Below the pieces are notes generated by a model. It was not told the origin of the DNA and did no database searches. It saw only the letters and a list, made by a program, of their open reading frames with translations. A stretch of 64,000 nucleotides of DNA from a bacterium (GTDB lineage Bacteria > Desulfobacterota > Desulfocorpusculales > Desulfocorpusculum). Made by a program: the position numbers and the translations under genes. The DNA lies in NCBI GenBank assembly GCA_037481695.1, contig JBBFLE010000001.1, positions 62,001-126,000 of the forward strand. Reading direction: 5' to 3'. Shown here one piece after another: positions 54,187-62,386 of this stretch; the first letter of the stretch is position 1; the number at the start of each line of letters is the position of its first letter.

Positions 54187-56053
54187 AATTGCTCTGCAGG
54201 GTGACCCTCTCCATGGTAATGGCCCCCACAGGGCAGCGTCTGGCGCAGCAGGCGCATCTGATGCAACGATCCTCGTCTTTGAGGATGGCGCAATCCCATG
54301 GACCATCCACGCCAGGTAGATCTATCTCCAGATGGGTCAACTCCACCAGTTTCAAACAACTTGTGGGGCACACATCCACACAACCCCCACAAAGCAAGCA
54401 TCTGGAGGAGTCGAATATGGGAGTCACCCCGCAGTCCAGGCACCTGGAGGCCTCCAGCATTGCCTGTGACCTTGTGTATCCAAGCTCCACCTGAATGTCC
54501 GGCCTTTGAAGCCTTTGGTCCGGCTCCAGGAGTTGGACAGGCACACGGGCCTTGGCCTCGTACCCACGTTCCCTCTGGTAGCGGGGAATGGTTATGTAAG
54601 ATGTGGTCTGCTCCAGGCTGATCTGCCTGCCCGTGATGTACCTGTACACCGAGCGGGCCACGGCCTTGCCAGAAGCCACAGCGTCTATGAGAAGCCTGGT
54701 GCCATGGGCGATGTCCCCTGCGGCAAAGACCCCGGGGGCAGCGGTGGACAGAGTATCTTTGTCCACCTTTAGAAACCCTGGCTTCACAAGCCCCACCTCT
54801 TTTTCCCAGCCCTGGAGGAAGGAAAGATTGGGCGCCTGGCCCACGGCCAAAAGCACCGTGTCGCAGGAAATGGTCATGCGCATGGAGTCATCGAAAACAG
54901 GGGCGAATCTTCTCTGTTCGTCGTACACTCGGTGGCATTTGCGAAACTCTACCCCTTTGACCGCCCCACCCCCATCCCGTAGGATCCGAACTGGCCCCCA
55001 TCCATTTATCCTCTGGATGCCCTCTTGATCCCCTTCCAGTATCTCGGAGGTGTCTGCAGGCATCTCTTCCAATGTCTCCAGGGATACCAGCCTGACCTTC
55101 CCCATGCCCGGCATGCGGGCCGCGGTGCGGGCCGTGTCGTACGCGATCTGCCTGAGCACTGTCCTTGCCACGTCGTAGGCCACATTGCCTCCACCCACTA
55201 CCACCACTTCCCTGCCCACCTCCAGGGGCAGACCCAAAGCAACTGACCTAAGAAGATCCACCCCACCGTAGACCCCCGGCCCCGATTCCCCCTCCAGCCC
55301 CAGCCTCCTGGAGCCCTTGGCACCCACGGCTATGATCACTGCAGGGAAGTCCTTGCGCAGTTGAGCAAAGGAGACATGCTGCCCAACCATGACACCTGTT
55401 TGGATCTCCACTCCCAGTGCCCTTATGACATCTATCTCGCGGGTGATGATCTGCCTGGGAAGCCTGTAGCTGGGAACACCCACTGCCAGCATTCCACCCA
55501 CCACGGACTCACTTTCCAAGACCAAGGGCCGAAATCCCATCAAAGCCAGATCATGGGCTGCTGACAGACCTGCCGGCCCTCCCCCTATTATTGCCACCTG
55601 CTCTCCAGAGGCAGGCTTGAAGGCCCCCTGGACACCGCTTCGAAGCAGAGCTGCCATCTCTTCTGCATCCATGAAAAAACCAGGCTGGTATTGCCGCAGC
55701 CTGGATAGAAGCTCCTCAACAGGCCGAGCCTCTGGGCCGGCCTGTTCGCAGGCGAATCTTTTCAGGGAACGGATGGCCACAGGCTTGTCATATCCCACAA
55801 GGCTACCATGCTCATCCCATCGGGGCAGCTTGCCCCTGCGGCAGGCCGCCTCGCAGGGAGCTGCGCAGATGCGGCCGCAGATGGAGGCAAAGGGATTTGG
55901 TCCTCTTGCAATCAGGTAAGCATCCTCGAATCTGCCTTCTGCAATGGCCCTGATGTATCCCCTGGCGTCAGTGTGCACAGGGCAGGCCTCTTTGCACGGG
56001 ACAAGGAGGCTGTGGTATGTCTGGTCAGGAAGCAGGGCGGAGAGTCTCAGCAT
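54134..56053 (-). CDS. GltD-like FAD/NAD(P) oxidoreductase with two 4Fe-4S C-terminal clusters
   Basis: About 639 residues. The N-terminal alpha-helical Fe-S domain (PCKEACPVHTDARGYIRAIA, CGRICAAPCEAACRRG) is that of glutamate-synthase small subunits. FAD-binding IIGGGPAGLSAAHDLALMG and NAD(P)-binding VVVVGGGNVAYDVARTV follow, then AAGDIAHGTRLLIDAVASGK. A C-terminal ferredoxin domain has CLLCGGCVDVCP and CIRCACCARRCP. It should link NAD(P)H and low-potential Fe-S electrons to the Rieske/cytochrome b genes downstream. ATG 56053 follows AAAGGGGGG; an ATG at 56134 is also in frame. The last 17 residues (STERGKAAQ...) come from the repeat array and are probably not native. Confidence 0.9.
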   Translation of the reverse strand: MLRLSALLPDQTYHSLLVPCKEACPVHTDARGYIRAIAEGRFEDAYLIARGPNPFASICGRICAAPCEAACRRGKLPRWDEHGSLVGYDKPVAIRSLKRFACEQAGPEARPVEELLSRLRQYQPGFFMDAEEMAALLRSGVQGAFKPASGEQVAIIGGGPAGLSAAHDLALMGFRPLVLESESVVGGMLAVGVPSYRLPRQIITREIDVIRALGVEIQTGVMVGQHVSFAQLRKDFPAVIIAVGAKGSRRLGLEGESGPGVYGGVDLLRSVALGLPLEVGREVVVVGGGNVAYDVARTVLRQIAYDTARTAARMPGMGKVRLVSLETLEEMPADTSEILEGDQEGIQRINGWGPVRILRDGGGAVKGVEFRKCHRVYDEQRRFAPVFDDSMRMTISCDTVLLAVGQAPNLSFLQGWEKEVGLVKPGFLKVDKDTLSTAAPGVFAAGDIAHGTRLLIDAVASGKAVARSVYRYITGRQISLEQTTSYITIPRYQRERGYEAKARVPVQLLEPDQRLQRPDIQVELGYTRSQAMLEASRCLDCGVTPIFDSSRCLLCGGCVDVCPTSCLKLVELTHLEIDLPGVDGPWDCAILKDEDRCIRCACCARRCPVGAITMERVTLQSNWSTERGKAAQSTGHRAG

Positions 56054-56133
56054 GAGCCTTTTCCCCCCTTTGGAGGTTTTCCGTGGTTTCCTGTCTCTGA
56101 GTGGAAGTCTATTGAAGCCATGGGAAAAGCCCA

Positions 56134-56147
56134 TTGACTTAAGTCAA
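56134..56147. promoter_or_regulatory. FNR/ANR-like palindrome upstream of the redox operon
   Basis: TTGACTTAAGTCAA is a perfect 14-base palindrome of the form TTGAC-N4-GTCAA. Known CRP/FNR-family sites are TTGAT-N4-ATCAA (FNR) with TTGAC variants for ANR/FixK-type regulators. It is 80 bases upstream of the oxidoreductase ATG at 56053 and 280 bases past the alkylsulfatase stop. No good -10 is visible next to it, so position relative to the start site is unknown. Anaerobic or redox control is an inference. Confidence 0.55.
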
Positions 56148-56427
56148 GAGCTCACTTGAAACTTTCAACTTCTCGTGGCCGGCCATAAAGCCAGGGCAGA
56201 CTGGAGCCTCCAGGCTGAGCTCATCTGGATGACAAAATGCTAACCCTTGGCCTGGCATGCCCCACCCATGGACCTTCAGTTGGAGATATGCACGGTGGGT
56301 CCCATCAAGCCTTCAGTAGCCATTGGGCAAGCTTAAGAGCAGGGCCAAAAAACCCGGGCACTTAGCCGCAGGTTCCCACTGATTCCACCAAGAGGCTCTG
56401 CATGGAAAGGGCCTGTGGAAAAGGGGC
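56148..56427. other. Intergenic region upstream of the redox operon
   Basis: About 280 bases between the alkylsulfatase stop and the palindrome. No gene, RNA or clear promoter pair recognised on either strand. Confidence 0.5.
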
Positions 56428-58170
56428 TTAAGGCTCCTCGCTTTTGAAAAGCCCCAGAAACTGAGCCAGATCCAGGGCTGATCCCTGGATTTGCAGATCC
56501 CCTTTGGCATAGGCCAAAACAGGGTTTCTGAGCCCGGCTACGATTTCCTTCCACACCTTGGAGTCAACCCTCACCAGGGTCTTGGGTGGATCCTGGAAGC
56601 CTGAACGGATCTCAGCGACTCTTTTGCGGACATGGACCATGAACTCCTCGCCCGTATCTGGGAAAGAAAAGCCCACCATCTGATCCATGTTGGCGCTTTT
56701 GAGCGGGTCCAGATTGACACTCATGGCCGAGAAGATGGCAGCCAGAGGAATGGAGTGGATCAGCTCCGGATCCCTGGTTGGGACCTTTCCTATAGTGAGC
56801 TTGCCCTCTACCTCCAGGGCCTGGGTCAGATAGTAATTGCGGCCTGTGGCTGCAATCTGTCTCTGTGCAAGGGCTCTTAGGGCCGAGGCCTTGATGCCTC
56901 TGGCCTCCTTGGATTCAGGCTCCAGCCCTATCAGCAAGTCGGCCAGCTCCAGGGCCCACTGATGGTCCCCACGGGAAGCTGCCAACCTGGCCTGGCCCAA
57001 AAGAGCCTCCTGTCCCCCTGCCAGGTCGGCTATTCTTCTTGCCCTCTCGCGGATGGGCAGGGGATTTAGGTCCGTGGCATTGCCGCTGAACCAGCCCAGG
57101 TACCCATCAAAGATGGCCCGCACGGACCAGGCCACGGTGCCGTAGTACTCTTTCAGGTAAGGTTTCTCGGCCAGATGGGCAGGCAGCTTGACCCGCTCCA
57201 CTATCTCCTCAGGGGTGAGTCCCCGATTCATCCATCGGATGGTCTGATCGTGCACGAACTGGATGGCGTCGCGGTAGTCGGTCAAGGCCTCTAGAACGGC
57301 TTTCTGGCCCGTGATGGGTCTGGTGTGGTGGGGCACCAGGAATTGGGCATTCAACTGGCGCATCTTGTCCAGGCTTCTTACCCAGAGCATGACGTCGCGG
57401 TATGCGGTCCCTCGAATGGCGTAGAGATTGGGAAAGGACTTGTAGAAATTGTCTGCAGGCATGAGCACCCTTTTCTCCGGGAACCAGACAGCCACCTGAT
57501 CAGGGGTCTCTCCTGGAGCGTGGATGAGCAGGAGTCTCAAGCCCGCCACATCCAGCTCCATGAGCTCCCCTGAGAAGGTCTTGGTGGGGCGCACAAAGGC
57601 ATTCTTGGCCTCAGCGCTGAAGACAAGATGCGGCCCTATTCCGGCATTGATCAAGGCCCCTTCGGGCAGCAAGACTCCGAACTGCCTCATGGCTCTCTTG
57701 AAGGTGATATCCCGCGTGAGGTTGAGCACCCTGTCTATGTGATATTGGGTTGTCTCGTGGGCGTAGATCTCAGGGTGGTCTTCTCCGGCCATGACTCTTG
57801 TTCCATTTATGTGGTCTGTGTGAAAGTGAGTGTAGATTATTGCCTTCACGGGCTTGGTGGTGATGCCACTGAAGGCTTTTTTCACAGAGGCCGCAGCCTC
57901 CGCGCTTTCCATGGTATCCACGATGACTACGCCATCTGTACCCTCCAGCAGGATGGAATTGGCCAGACCGAATCCCACGGCAACGTAAACTCCTTCTGTG
58001 ACCCGGATCACCTCTTTGTTGAACTCCTCCAAGTGTGCAGCCAGATCCGGGGCTGCATCGAGGGATGTAGGTTCATGCTGTCTTTCACTGGGCTGCGGCC
58101 AAAGAATGAATACCAAGGCCATTACCAAGACTGCCAAAATCAAAAAAACCAAGGTACCTTTTCTTGACAT
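56428..58170 (-). CDS. Type III alkylsulfatase (SdsA1/BDS1-like MBL hydrolase)
   Basis: About 580 residues with an N-terminal membrane anchor/signal (LVFLILAVLVMALVFILWP), so periplasmic. The metallo-beta-lactamase part has THFHTDHINGTRVMAGE, YAHETTQYH, the alkylsulfatase signature HAPGETPDQVAVWFPEK and PADNFYKSFPNLYAIRG, then PHHTRPI. A helical dimerisation domain (GYLGWFSGNATDLNPLP, LADLLIGLEPES) and a C-terminal SCP2-like domain (QMVGFSFPDTGEEFMVHVR) complete the family architecture. It hydrolyses long-chain alkyl sulfates to alcohol and sulfate in characterised members. ATG 58170 has GGGGAG six bases upstream; the longer frame to 58257 has no such support. Confidence 0.9.
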   Translation of the reverse strand: MSRKGTLVFLILAVLVMALVFILWPQPSERQHEPTSLDAAPDLAAHLEEFNKEVIRVTEGVYVAVGFGLANSILLEGTDGVVIVDTMESAEAAASVKKAFSGITTKPVKAIIYTHFHTDHINGTRVMAGEDHPEIYAHETTQYHIDRVLNLTRDITFKRAMRQFGVLLPEGALINAGIGPHLVFSAEAKNAFVRPTKTFSGELMELDVAGLRLLLIHAPGETPDQVAVWFPEKRVLMPADNFYKSFPNLYAIRGTAYRDVMLWVRSLDKMRQLNAQFLVPHHTRPITGQKAVLEALTDYRDAIQFVHDQTIRWMNRGLTPEEIVERVKLPAHLAEKPYLKEYYGTVAWSVRAIFDGYLGWFSGNATDLNPLPIRERARRIADLAGGQEALLGQARLAASRGDHQWALELADLLIGLEPESKEARGIKASALRALAQRQIAATGRNYYLTQALEVEGKLTIGKVPTRDPELIHSIPLAAIFSAMSVNLDPLKSANMDQMVGFSFPDTGEEFMVHVRKRVAEIRSGFQDPPKTLVRVDSKVWKEIVAGLRNPVLAYAKGDLQIQGSALDLAQFLGLFKSEEP

Positions 58171-58524
58171 GGCTCTCCCCTCTACCAGAAGTCCCAGCCC
58201 GCAGTTTTGCCCAGGATCAATGATGCGGGGGCCGAGCCCCTCGATCCCCCAGCACATCTGTACATCTAGAGGTCTAGACTCCGCAAGGACCCAAGCACAG
58301 GCAGCATTGGAGCATGAGTCAGTTTATCCGAAGGTACCCCAACTCGGTGCGCATTTCTACTTACTCGTGCATGATACGGCCTGGCCTTCCATTTCTATTT
58401 AGACCCAGGTTCTTGTTATGCCTGGAATTGGTTCTTGCAGTTGACACAGAGCCTGGCTTTTTCTATATGGAGCATGAACTGGATGCCTGATGGATTTTAA
58501 GCTAACACCCAAGGGAAGAAAGCC
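58171..58524. other. Divergent promoter region, alkylsulfatase and D-aminoacylase
   Basis: About 350 bases between two divergent genes. It contains TCTAGA-GG-TCTAGA (58265-58278), a repeated palindromic hexamer that could be an operator near the alkylsulfatase start, and the plus-strand promoter at 58441. Nothing else is recognised. Confidence 0.4.
58441..58469 (+). promoter_or_regulatory. Sigma-70-like promoter of the D-aminoacylase gene
   Basis: TTGACA (58441-58446), a 17-base spacer and TATATG (58464-58469). The -35 is consensus and the -10 matches four of six positions. Predicted start near 58476, about 50 bases before the ATG at 58525, with AAGGGAAG as the ribosome binding site. Confidence 0.6.
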
Positions 58525-60117
58525 ATGTTTGACATCGTGATTCGTGGAGGCCTGATTGTAGATGGAACTGGCAAAGATGCATATCAGGCGGATTTGGGTA
58601 TTTTGGGTGACACGATCTCGGCCATTGGACAGATAGATGTTTCCATGGGCCGACTGAGCATAGATGCGCGCCATCTTGTGGTTTCGCCTGGGTTCATTGA
58701 CCCTCACACCCATTCCGACTTCACCATCCTTCTGGATCCCTCGGGTGAAAGCAAGATCCGCCAGGGTGTGACCACAGAGATAGCAGGAAACTGTGGTTAC
58801 TCAGTCTTTCCGGTAAATGCCGGACGGTTGTCTGAGGTGAAAGAATATGTGGATTTTTTCCCCGGCGGATTGACTTGGCAATGGCTCGATCATGAAGGTT
58901 TTGCCCGAGCCTTGCTAAATGCGGGCGGAATTGCCCCAAATTTTGCCTCTTTTGTGGGGCATGGAATGCTTCGCCTTGCTTCCATGGGCTTCTCGGATGA
59001 AACCCCCAAGAAAAAACAGCTCGATGAGATGTCGGAATATTTGACAAAGAATCTTGAGCAGGGTGCAGTTGGTCTTTCCCTGGGCCTTGCGTACGCTCCG
59101 GGATGCTATGCCGGCAAGGAAGAACTGGTTGCCCTGGGGAGGGTGGTCCAGGAGTTTAAAAACACCCTTGTCACGGTGCATCTAAGAGATGAGGCAGATC
59201 GTCTTGTTGAGGCCGTCTCGGAGATGGTGGAGTTGGCCCAGGAGACCGGCCTTCCCGTGCACCTTTCACATCATAAGGCCTCTGGCCCCACAAATTGGGG
59301 AAAGGTGAACAGGTCTTTGGAAATCATGGAGCAAGCCAACAGGCGAGGGCTGGAAATCACCTGCGATGTATATCCTTATGTGGCAGGAAACACCCTGATC
59401 AGTTATCTGTTCCCCAAGGAAGATCTGAATGAGGGCACCCGAGGATTGATGAGAAGGCTTGGACAAGCCTCGGAAAGGAGAAGAATCGCAAGATCTCTGG
59501 ATCTCACCGCCTCTCAGATGGGAGGATGGCAGAACATCTTCATAGCATCCGTAAAGAAGCCCCACAACAAGGCATGGGAAGGAAATAGCATGGTTCAAGT
59601 GGCCACAGGCAAGGGTTGTGATGAGGCCACAGCGTGCGTGGAGCTATTTGAAGAGGAGCAAGGAGCGGTCATGATCACCCTCTTCTTGATGAGGGAGGAT
59701 GATGTGGAGACGGTCTTGAGCCACCCTCTTTCCCTGGTTGCCTCGGACGGACAGATCCTGAGCGTCCAGGGCCCATTGAGTGAAGGGAAGCCTCATCCCA
59801 GAAATTTCGGGACCTTCCCCAGGGTGATCGCACGATACGTGAGGGAGAAAAGGACCCTCAGCCTCCCCCAGGCGATTCAGAAGATGACCTCCCAGGCTGC
59901 CAAGAGGTTTTTTCTAGAAAAACGAGGGCAGATCCAAGAGGGTTTCTATGCAGATCTCACGCTTTTTGACCTGGAAAGAATCCAGGACATGGCCACATTC
60001 CAGGATCCGAAACAATACCCTCAGGGAATAGAATACGTTTTGGTAAATGGTCAGATAGTCCTGGAAAGGGGAAAGAGAACCCCGGCCAGACCCGGCCGAA
60101 TCCTCAAACGCCAGTGA
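58525..60117 (+). CDS. N-acyl-D-amino-acid deacylase (D-aminoacylase family)
   Basis: 530-residue amidohydrolase-superfamily enzyme. Seen: MFDIVIRGGLIVDGTG, the metal motif PGFIDPHTHSDF, the cysteine ligand region EIAGNCGYSVFP, VHLRDEADRLVEAV, the metal-site VHLSHHKASG, and the late VASDGQIL aspartate. Family members remove the acyl group from N-acyl-D-amino acids or related D-glutamate/aspartate derivatives. Cytoplasmic. It is alone on this strand with its own promoter, next to the divergent alkylsulfatase. The exact amino acid is not determinable. Confidence 0.92.
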   Translation: MFDIVIRGGLIVDGTGKDAYQADLGILGDTISAIGQIDVSMGRLSIDARHLVVSPGFIDPHTHSDFTILLDPSGESKIRQGVTTEIAGNCGYSVFPVNAGRLSEVKEYVDFFPGGLTWQWLDHEGFARALLNAGGIAPNFASFVGHGMLRLASMGFSDETPKKKQLDEMSEYLTKNLEQGAVGLSLGLAYAPGCYAGKEELVALGRVVQEFKNTLVTVHLRDEADRLVEAVSEMVELAQETGLPVHLSHHKASGPTNWGKVNRSLEIMEQANRRGLEITCDVYPYVAGNTLISYLFPKEDLNEGTRGLMRRLGQASERRRIARSLDLTASQMGGWQNIFIASVKKPHNKAWEGNSMVQVATGKGCDEATACVELFEEEQGAVMITLFLMREDDVETVLSHPLSLVASDGQILSVQGPLSEGKPHPRNFGTFPRVIARYVREKRTLSLPQAIQKMTSQAAKRFFLEKRGQIQEGFYADLTLFDLERIQDMATFQDPKQYPQGIEYVLVNGQIVLERGKRTPARPGRILKRQ

Positions 60118-60197
60118 GATTGTGTCCTTGCCCAGAACCACACTTCCCTTGGCGGGGGGTCTTGTGGTATTCATTCATCAAAGAGGCCTGCTCGCCA

Positions 60198-60455
60198 TCA
60201 ACGATAGATCTCTTTCCTGTGCCCCACCTTCACAACAGTGACAGCTTGATCTTCATCTTGCACCGCATACACGATGCGATATCGTCCCTGCCTGAGGCGG
60301 TGGCGGTCAAGACCGGTCAGTTTTTCGCATCCCAAAGGGCGCGGATCATTAGCCAGCGATTTGATACGGGTCATGATCTTTCTCAAATCCTTCTTGGGAA
60401 TGCCTTCTAGATCCTTGTAAACTGACTCCTTCAGAAAAACGCTATATTCGGCCAT
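60198..60455 (-). CDS. RelE/ParE-family toxin
   Basis: 85-residue toxin of the RelE superfamily (YSVFLKESVYKDLEGIPKKD, PRPLGCEKLTGLDRHRLRQG, YRIVYAVQDEDQAVTVVKVGHR). The RQGRYRIVYAV strand and terminal GHRKEIY match RelE-like mRNA interferases. It overlaps the antitoxin gene by 14 bases, the usual toxin-second order. The catalytic core (Arg/Lys and terminal Tyr) looks complete, so it is probably functional. Convergent with the D-aminoacylase gene. Confidence 0.9.
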   Translation of the reverse strand: MAEYSVFLKESVYKDLEGIPKKDLRKIMTRIKSLANDPRPLGCEKLTGLDRHRLRQGRYRIVYAVQDEDQAVTVVKVGHRKEIYR

Positions 60456-60675
60456 CTTTCCTTAGCCTCATGAGCATCTCCTCGTAGGGGATCGAAGGCT
60501 CCTTGGCCCTTTGCTCAAAAGCAGCCAAGTCTTCGGCATCCTCGGCCAGGGCCTCTCTGACCGCATTGTTGACAAGCTCTGATATGGACTGGTTGGTCTC
60601 CACGGCCTTGAGCCGAAGCGCCTTGTGCAGATCGGCCTCCAGGTAAACGGTGGCCCTCTTGGTGCGTAGTGCCAT
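60442..60675 (-). CDS. Ribbon-helix-helix antitoxin (CopG-like)
   Basis: 77-residue antitoxin with an N-terminal RHH DNA-binding strand-helix-helix (KRATVYLEADLHKALRLKAV, then NQSISELVNNAVREALAED) and an acidic C-terminal tail that would neutralise the RelE-like toxin. ATG 60675 has GGAGG six bases upstream; the frame extends to 60717 but the extra codons are unlikely. Such proteins repress their own operon, and a promoter with an overlapping palindrome lies just upstream. Confidence 0.88.
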   Translation of the reverse strand: MALRTKRATVYLEADLHKALRLKAVETNQSISELVNNAVREALAEDAEDLAAFEQRAKEPSIPYEEMLMRLRKDGRI

Positions 60676-60706
60676 TGTGCCCTCCTTCTTTTTGATTTTA
60701 AAAAAC

Positions 60707-60735
60707 ACTATGGGCACTTAGCGTCGTGACGTCAA
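60707..60735 (-). promoter_or_regulatory. Promoter and candidate operator of the toxin-antitoxin pair
   Basis: On the minus strand TTGACG (60735-60730) and CATAGT (60712-60707) are separated by exactly 17 bases. The perfect palindrome TGACGTCA (60727-60734) overlaps the -35 and is a plausible RHH binding site. Start about 30 bases before ATG 60675. Confidence 0.6.
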
Positions 60736-61057
60736 GTCGTCTCATGCCAAACCCCAATGGGAATGGGCAGGACTCGTACCCCAGATTTGACACTTTTTGT
60801 CCATCAGTGTTTGGTAACACCTGGCTTTTCTTGATCTGGCCAAGCTAAGCCCAATCATTGCTTAGATGCGGTGAGGTTGGATTTGTGCCCCGAAGCCCTG
60901 TAATGTACGCTGATCATACTGGAATTAGGGAAAGAATCTACAGGGAAAATCAGGTGACATTTGGGCATGAATCAGCTCACCCACGACATGGTCAAGTTAG
61001 CCCGCATTATCCTCTGATGAGGAACCATGCCTGTCATTTTGGTGCCATCTGTGCCAA
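60736..61057. other. Intergenic region between toxin-antitoxin pair and aminotransferase
   Basis: About 320 bases with no gene or RNA recognised. It separates the divergent toxin-antitoxin promoter from the 3' end of the aminotransferase. Confidence 0.5.
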
Positions 61058-62386
61058 TCAACCCAGTATTTTTTCTATTGCCTCTCCTATGGCCTCCACG
61101 GCCAGTTGGAGCTCATCTTCCTGGATGATAAAGGGAGGGCCCAGGATGATCGCATCCCCGTCCAGGCCTGCAAAGCCCACTGACCTGTAGGTTATGATTC
61201 CCTTTGCAAAGAGATACTGCCATATCTTTTCGGCCACCTTCTCCTTTCTCGGATAGGGACGCATGCTCTCTTTTTCCGCAACCAACTCCACACCCCACAT
61301 CAAACCAATCCCTCTTATGTCTCCCACATGGGCTGAGCCTTCAAGAGCTTCACGCAACATGCCCTCTAGCACCTTTCCCATCTCGGCACAGCGCTCCACG
61401 AGCCCCTCCTCCTCTATGATCCTTACCACCGCCAGGCCGGCAGAGCAGGCCACCGGATGATGAGTGTAAGTGCCCCCATGCACAAAAGAGCCACTTCCCC
61501 TGGCCATGAGATCCCTGAACTCAGCCCTCAAACCCACTGCCGAGAGGGGCTGAACGCCCCCTGCGATCCCCTTTCCAAGAGTCACCAGGTCTGGGCTGAC
61601 CCCGTAGTGTTCGCTGGCGAACCATTTGCCTGTTCGACCCATGCCGCACATGACTTCATCCATTATGAGCAGGACTTCATAGCGGTCGCATATTTCCCTG
61701 ATACATTTCCAGTAGCCGGGCGGCGGTGGACAACAGGCCAGGCTGGCTCCGCTGACGGTCTCTGCCACAAAGGCCGAGACCACCGATGGGCCAACTCTTT
61801 GTATGGTCTCTTCCAGAAACCTGGCACATCTCAAACCACACTCAGGATGCACCAGACCAAAGGAACACCTCAGGCAATAGGGAGGGGGTATGTGAACCGC
61901 ATCTTTCATGAGGGGACCAAAGGGCGTCCTAAAAAAGCTTCTGCCTGTTGCTGCCAGGGCTCCCAGAGAGAGCCCGTGGTAGGAGTTCCACCTGCTGATC
62001 AAGACCTCCCGCCCCGGTCTTCCCTCTTCAAGATGTATCTGTCTGGCCATCTTGATGGCAGCCTCTACGGCCTCGGAGCCGGATGTGAGGAAGTAGAAAC
62101 ACTCTATGCCCGCTGGAGCGTGCCTGGAGAGACTTGCAGCAAGCTTCTCCACAGGATCGTTTGTGAACATGGTCCCGTGGACATATGACAGGCTGAGGAT
62201 GGCTTCCTTTACTGCACGGGCTATCTCCTCTCTGCCGTGTCCCACATTGGCCACCAGGGCTCCTCCGCTGGCATCCAGGTATCTTTTCCCCTCACTATCC
62301 TCTATCCAAACCCCCCGAGCCCTTAGCGCACGCGGCAGAGTCCCCCCCAATACCCTGTGGAAAACAGCGCTTGGTTCTAAATGCAT
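61058..62386 (-). CDS. Class III PLP-dependent aminotransferase (second copy type)
   Basis: 442-residue fold-type I aminotransferase. Seen: YLDASGGALVANVGHGREEI, phosphate loop LTSGSEAVEAAIKMARQ, LLIMDEVMCGMGRTGKWF, and the Schiff-base lysine in TLGKGIAGGVQPLSAVG. It has the same mid-protein cysteine insertion as the enzyme at 17752 (PYCLRCSFGLVHPECGLRCA), so the two are related but clearly diverged. ATG 62386 with AAGG five bases upstream is used; GTG 62392 is two codons earlier. It is divergent from a TRAP solute-binding gene, which suggests uptake and transamination of an amine or amino acid (inference). Confidence 0.88.
   Translation of the reverse strand: MHLEPSAVFHRVLGGTLPRALRARGVWIEDSEGKRYLDASGGALVANVGHGREEIARAVKEAILSLSYVHGTMFTNDPVEKLAASLSRHAPAGIECFYFLTSGSEAVEAAIKMARQIHLEEGRPGREVLISRWNSYHGLSLGALAATGRSFFRTPFGPLMKDAVHIPPPYCLRCSFGLVHPECGLRCARFLEETIQRVGPSVVSAFVAETVSGASLACCPPPPGYWKCIREICDRYEVLLIMDEVMCGMGRTGKWFASEHYGVSPDLVTLGKGIAGGVQPLSAVGLRAEFRDLMARGSGSFVHGGTYTHHPVACSAGLAVVRIIEEEGLVERCAEMGKVLEGMLREALEGSAHVGDIRGIGLMWGVELVAEKESMRPYPRKEKVAEKIWQYLFAKGIITYRSVGFAGLDGDAIILGPPFIIQEDELQLAVEAIGEAIEKILG

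Noticed and set aside
53811-54443. Long open frames through the repeat array on both strands
   Set aside because: They translate the heptamer repeats into low-complexity HRAQSTE-like or CALCPVL-like strings with no start signals; an effect of a 7-base period in open frames.
54134-56053. Glutamate synthase small subunit
   Set aside because: The GltD fold is present, but there is no large subunit nearby, and the C-terminal ferredoxin domain and the Rieske/cytochrome b neighbours point to respiratory use.
60718-60860. tRNA-like segment with a GGTACGAGTCC stretch
   Set aside because: No acceptor, anticodon or D-arm pairing could be drawn around it.
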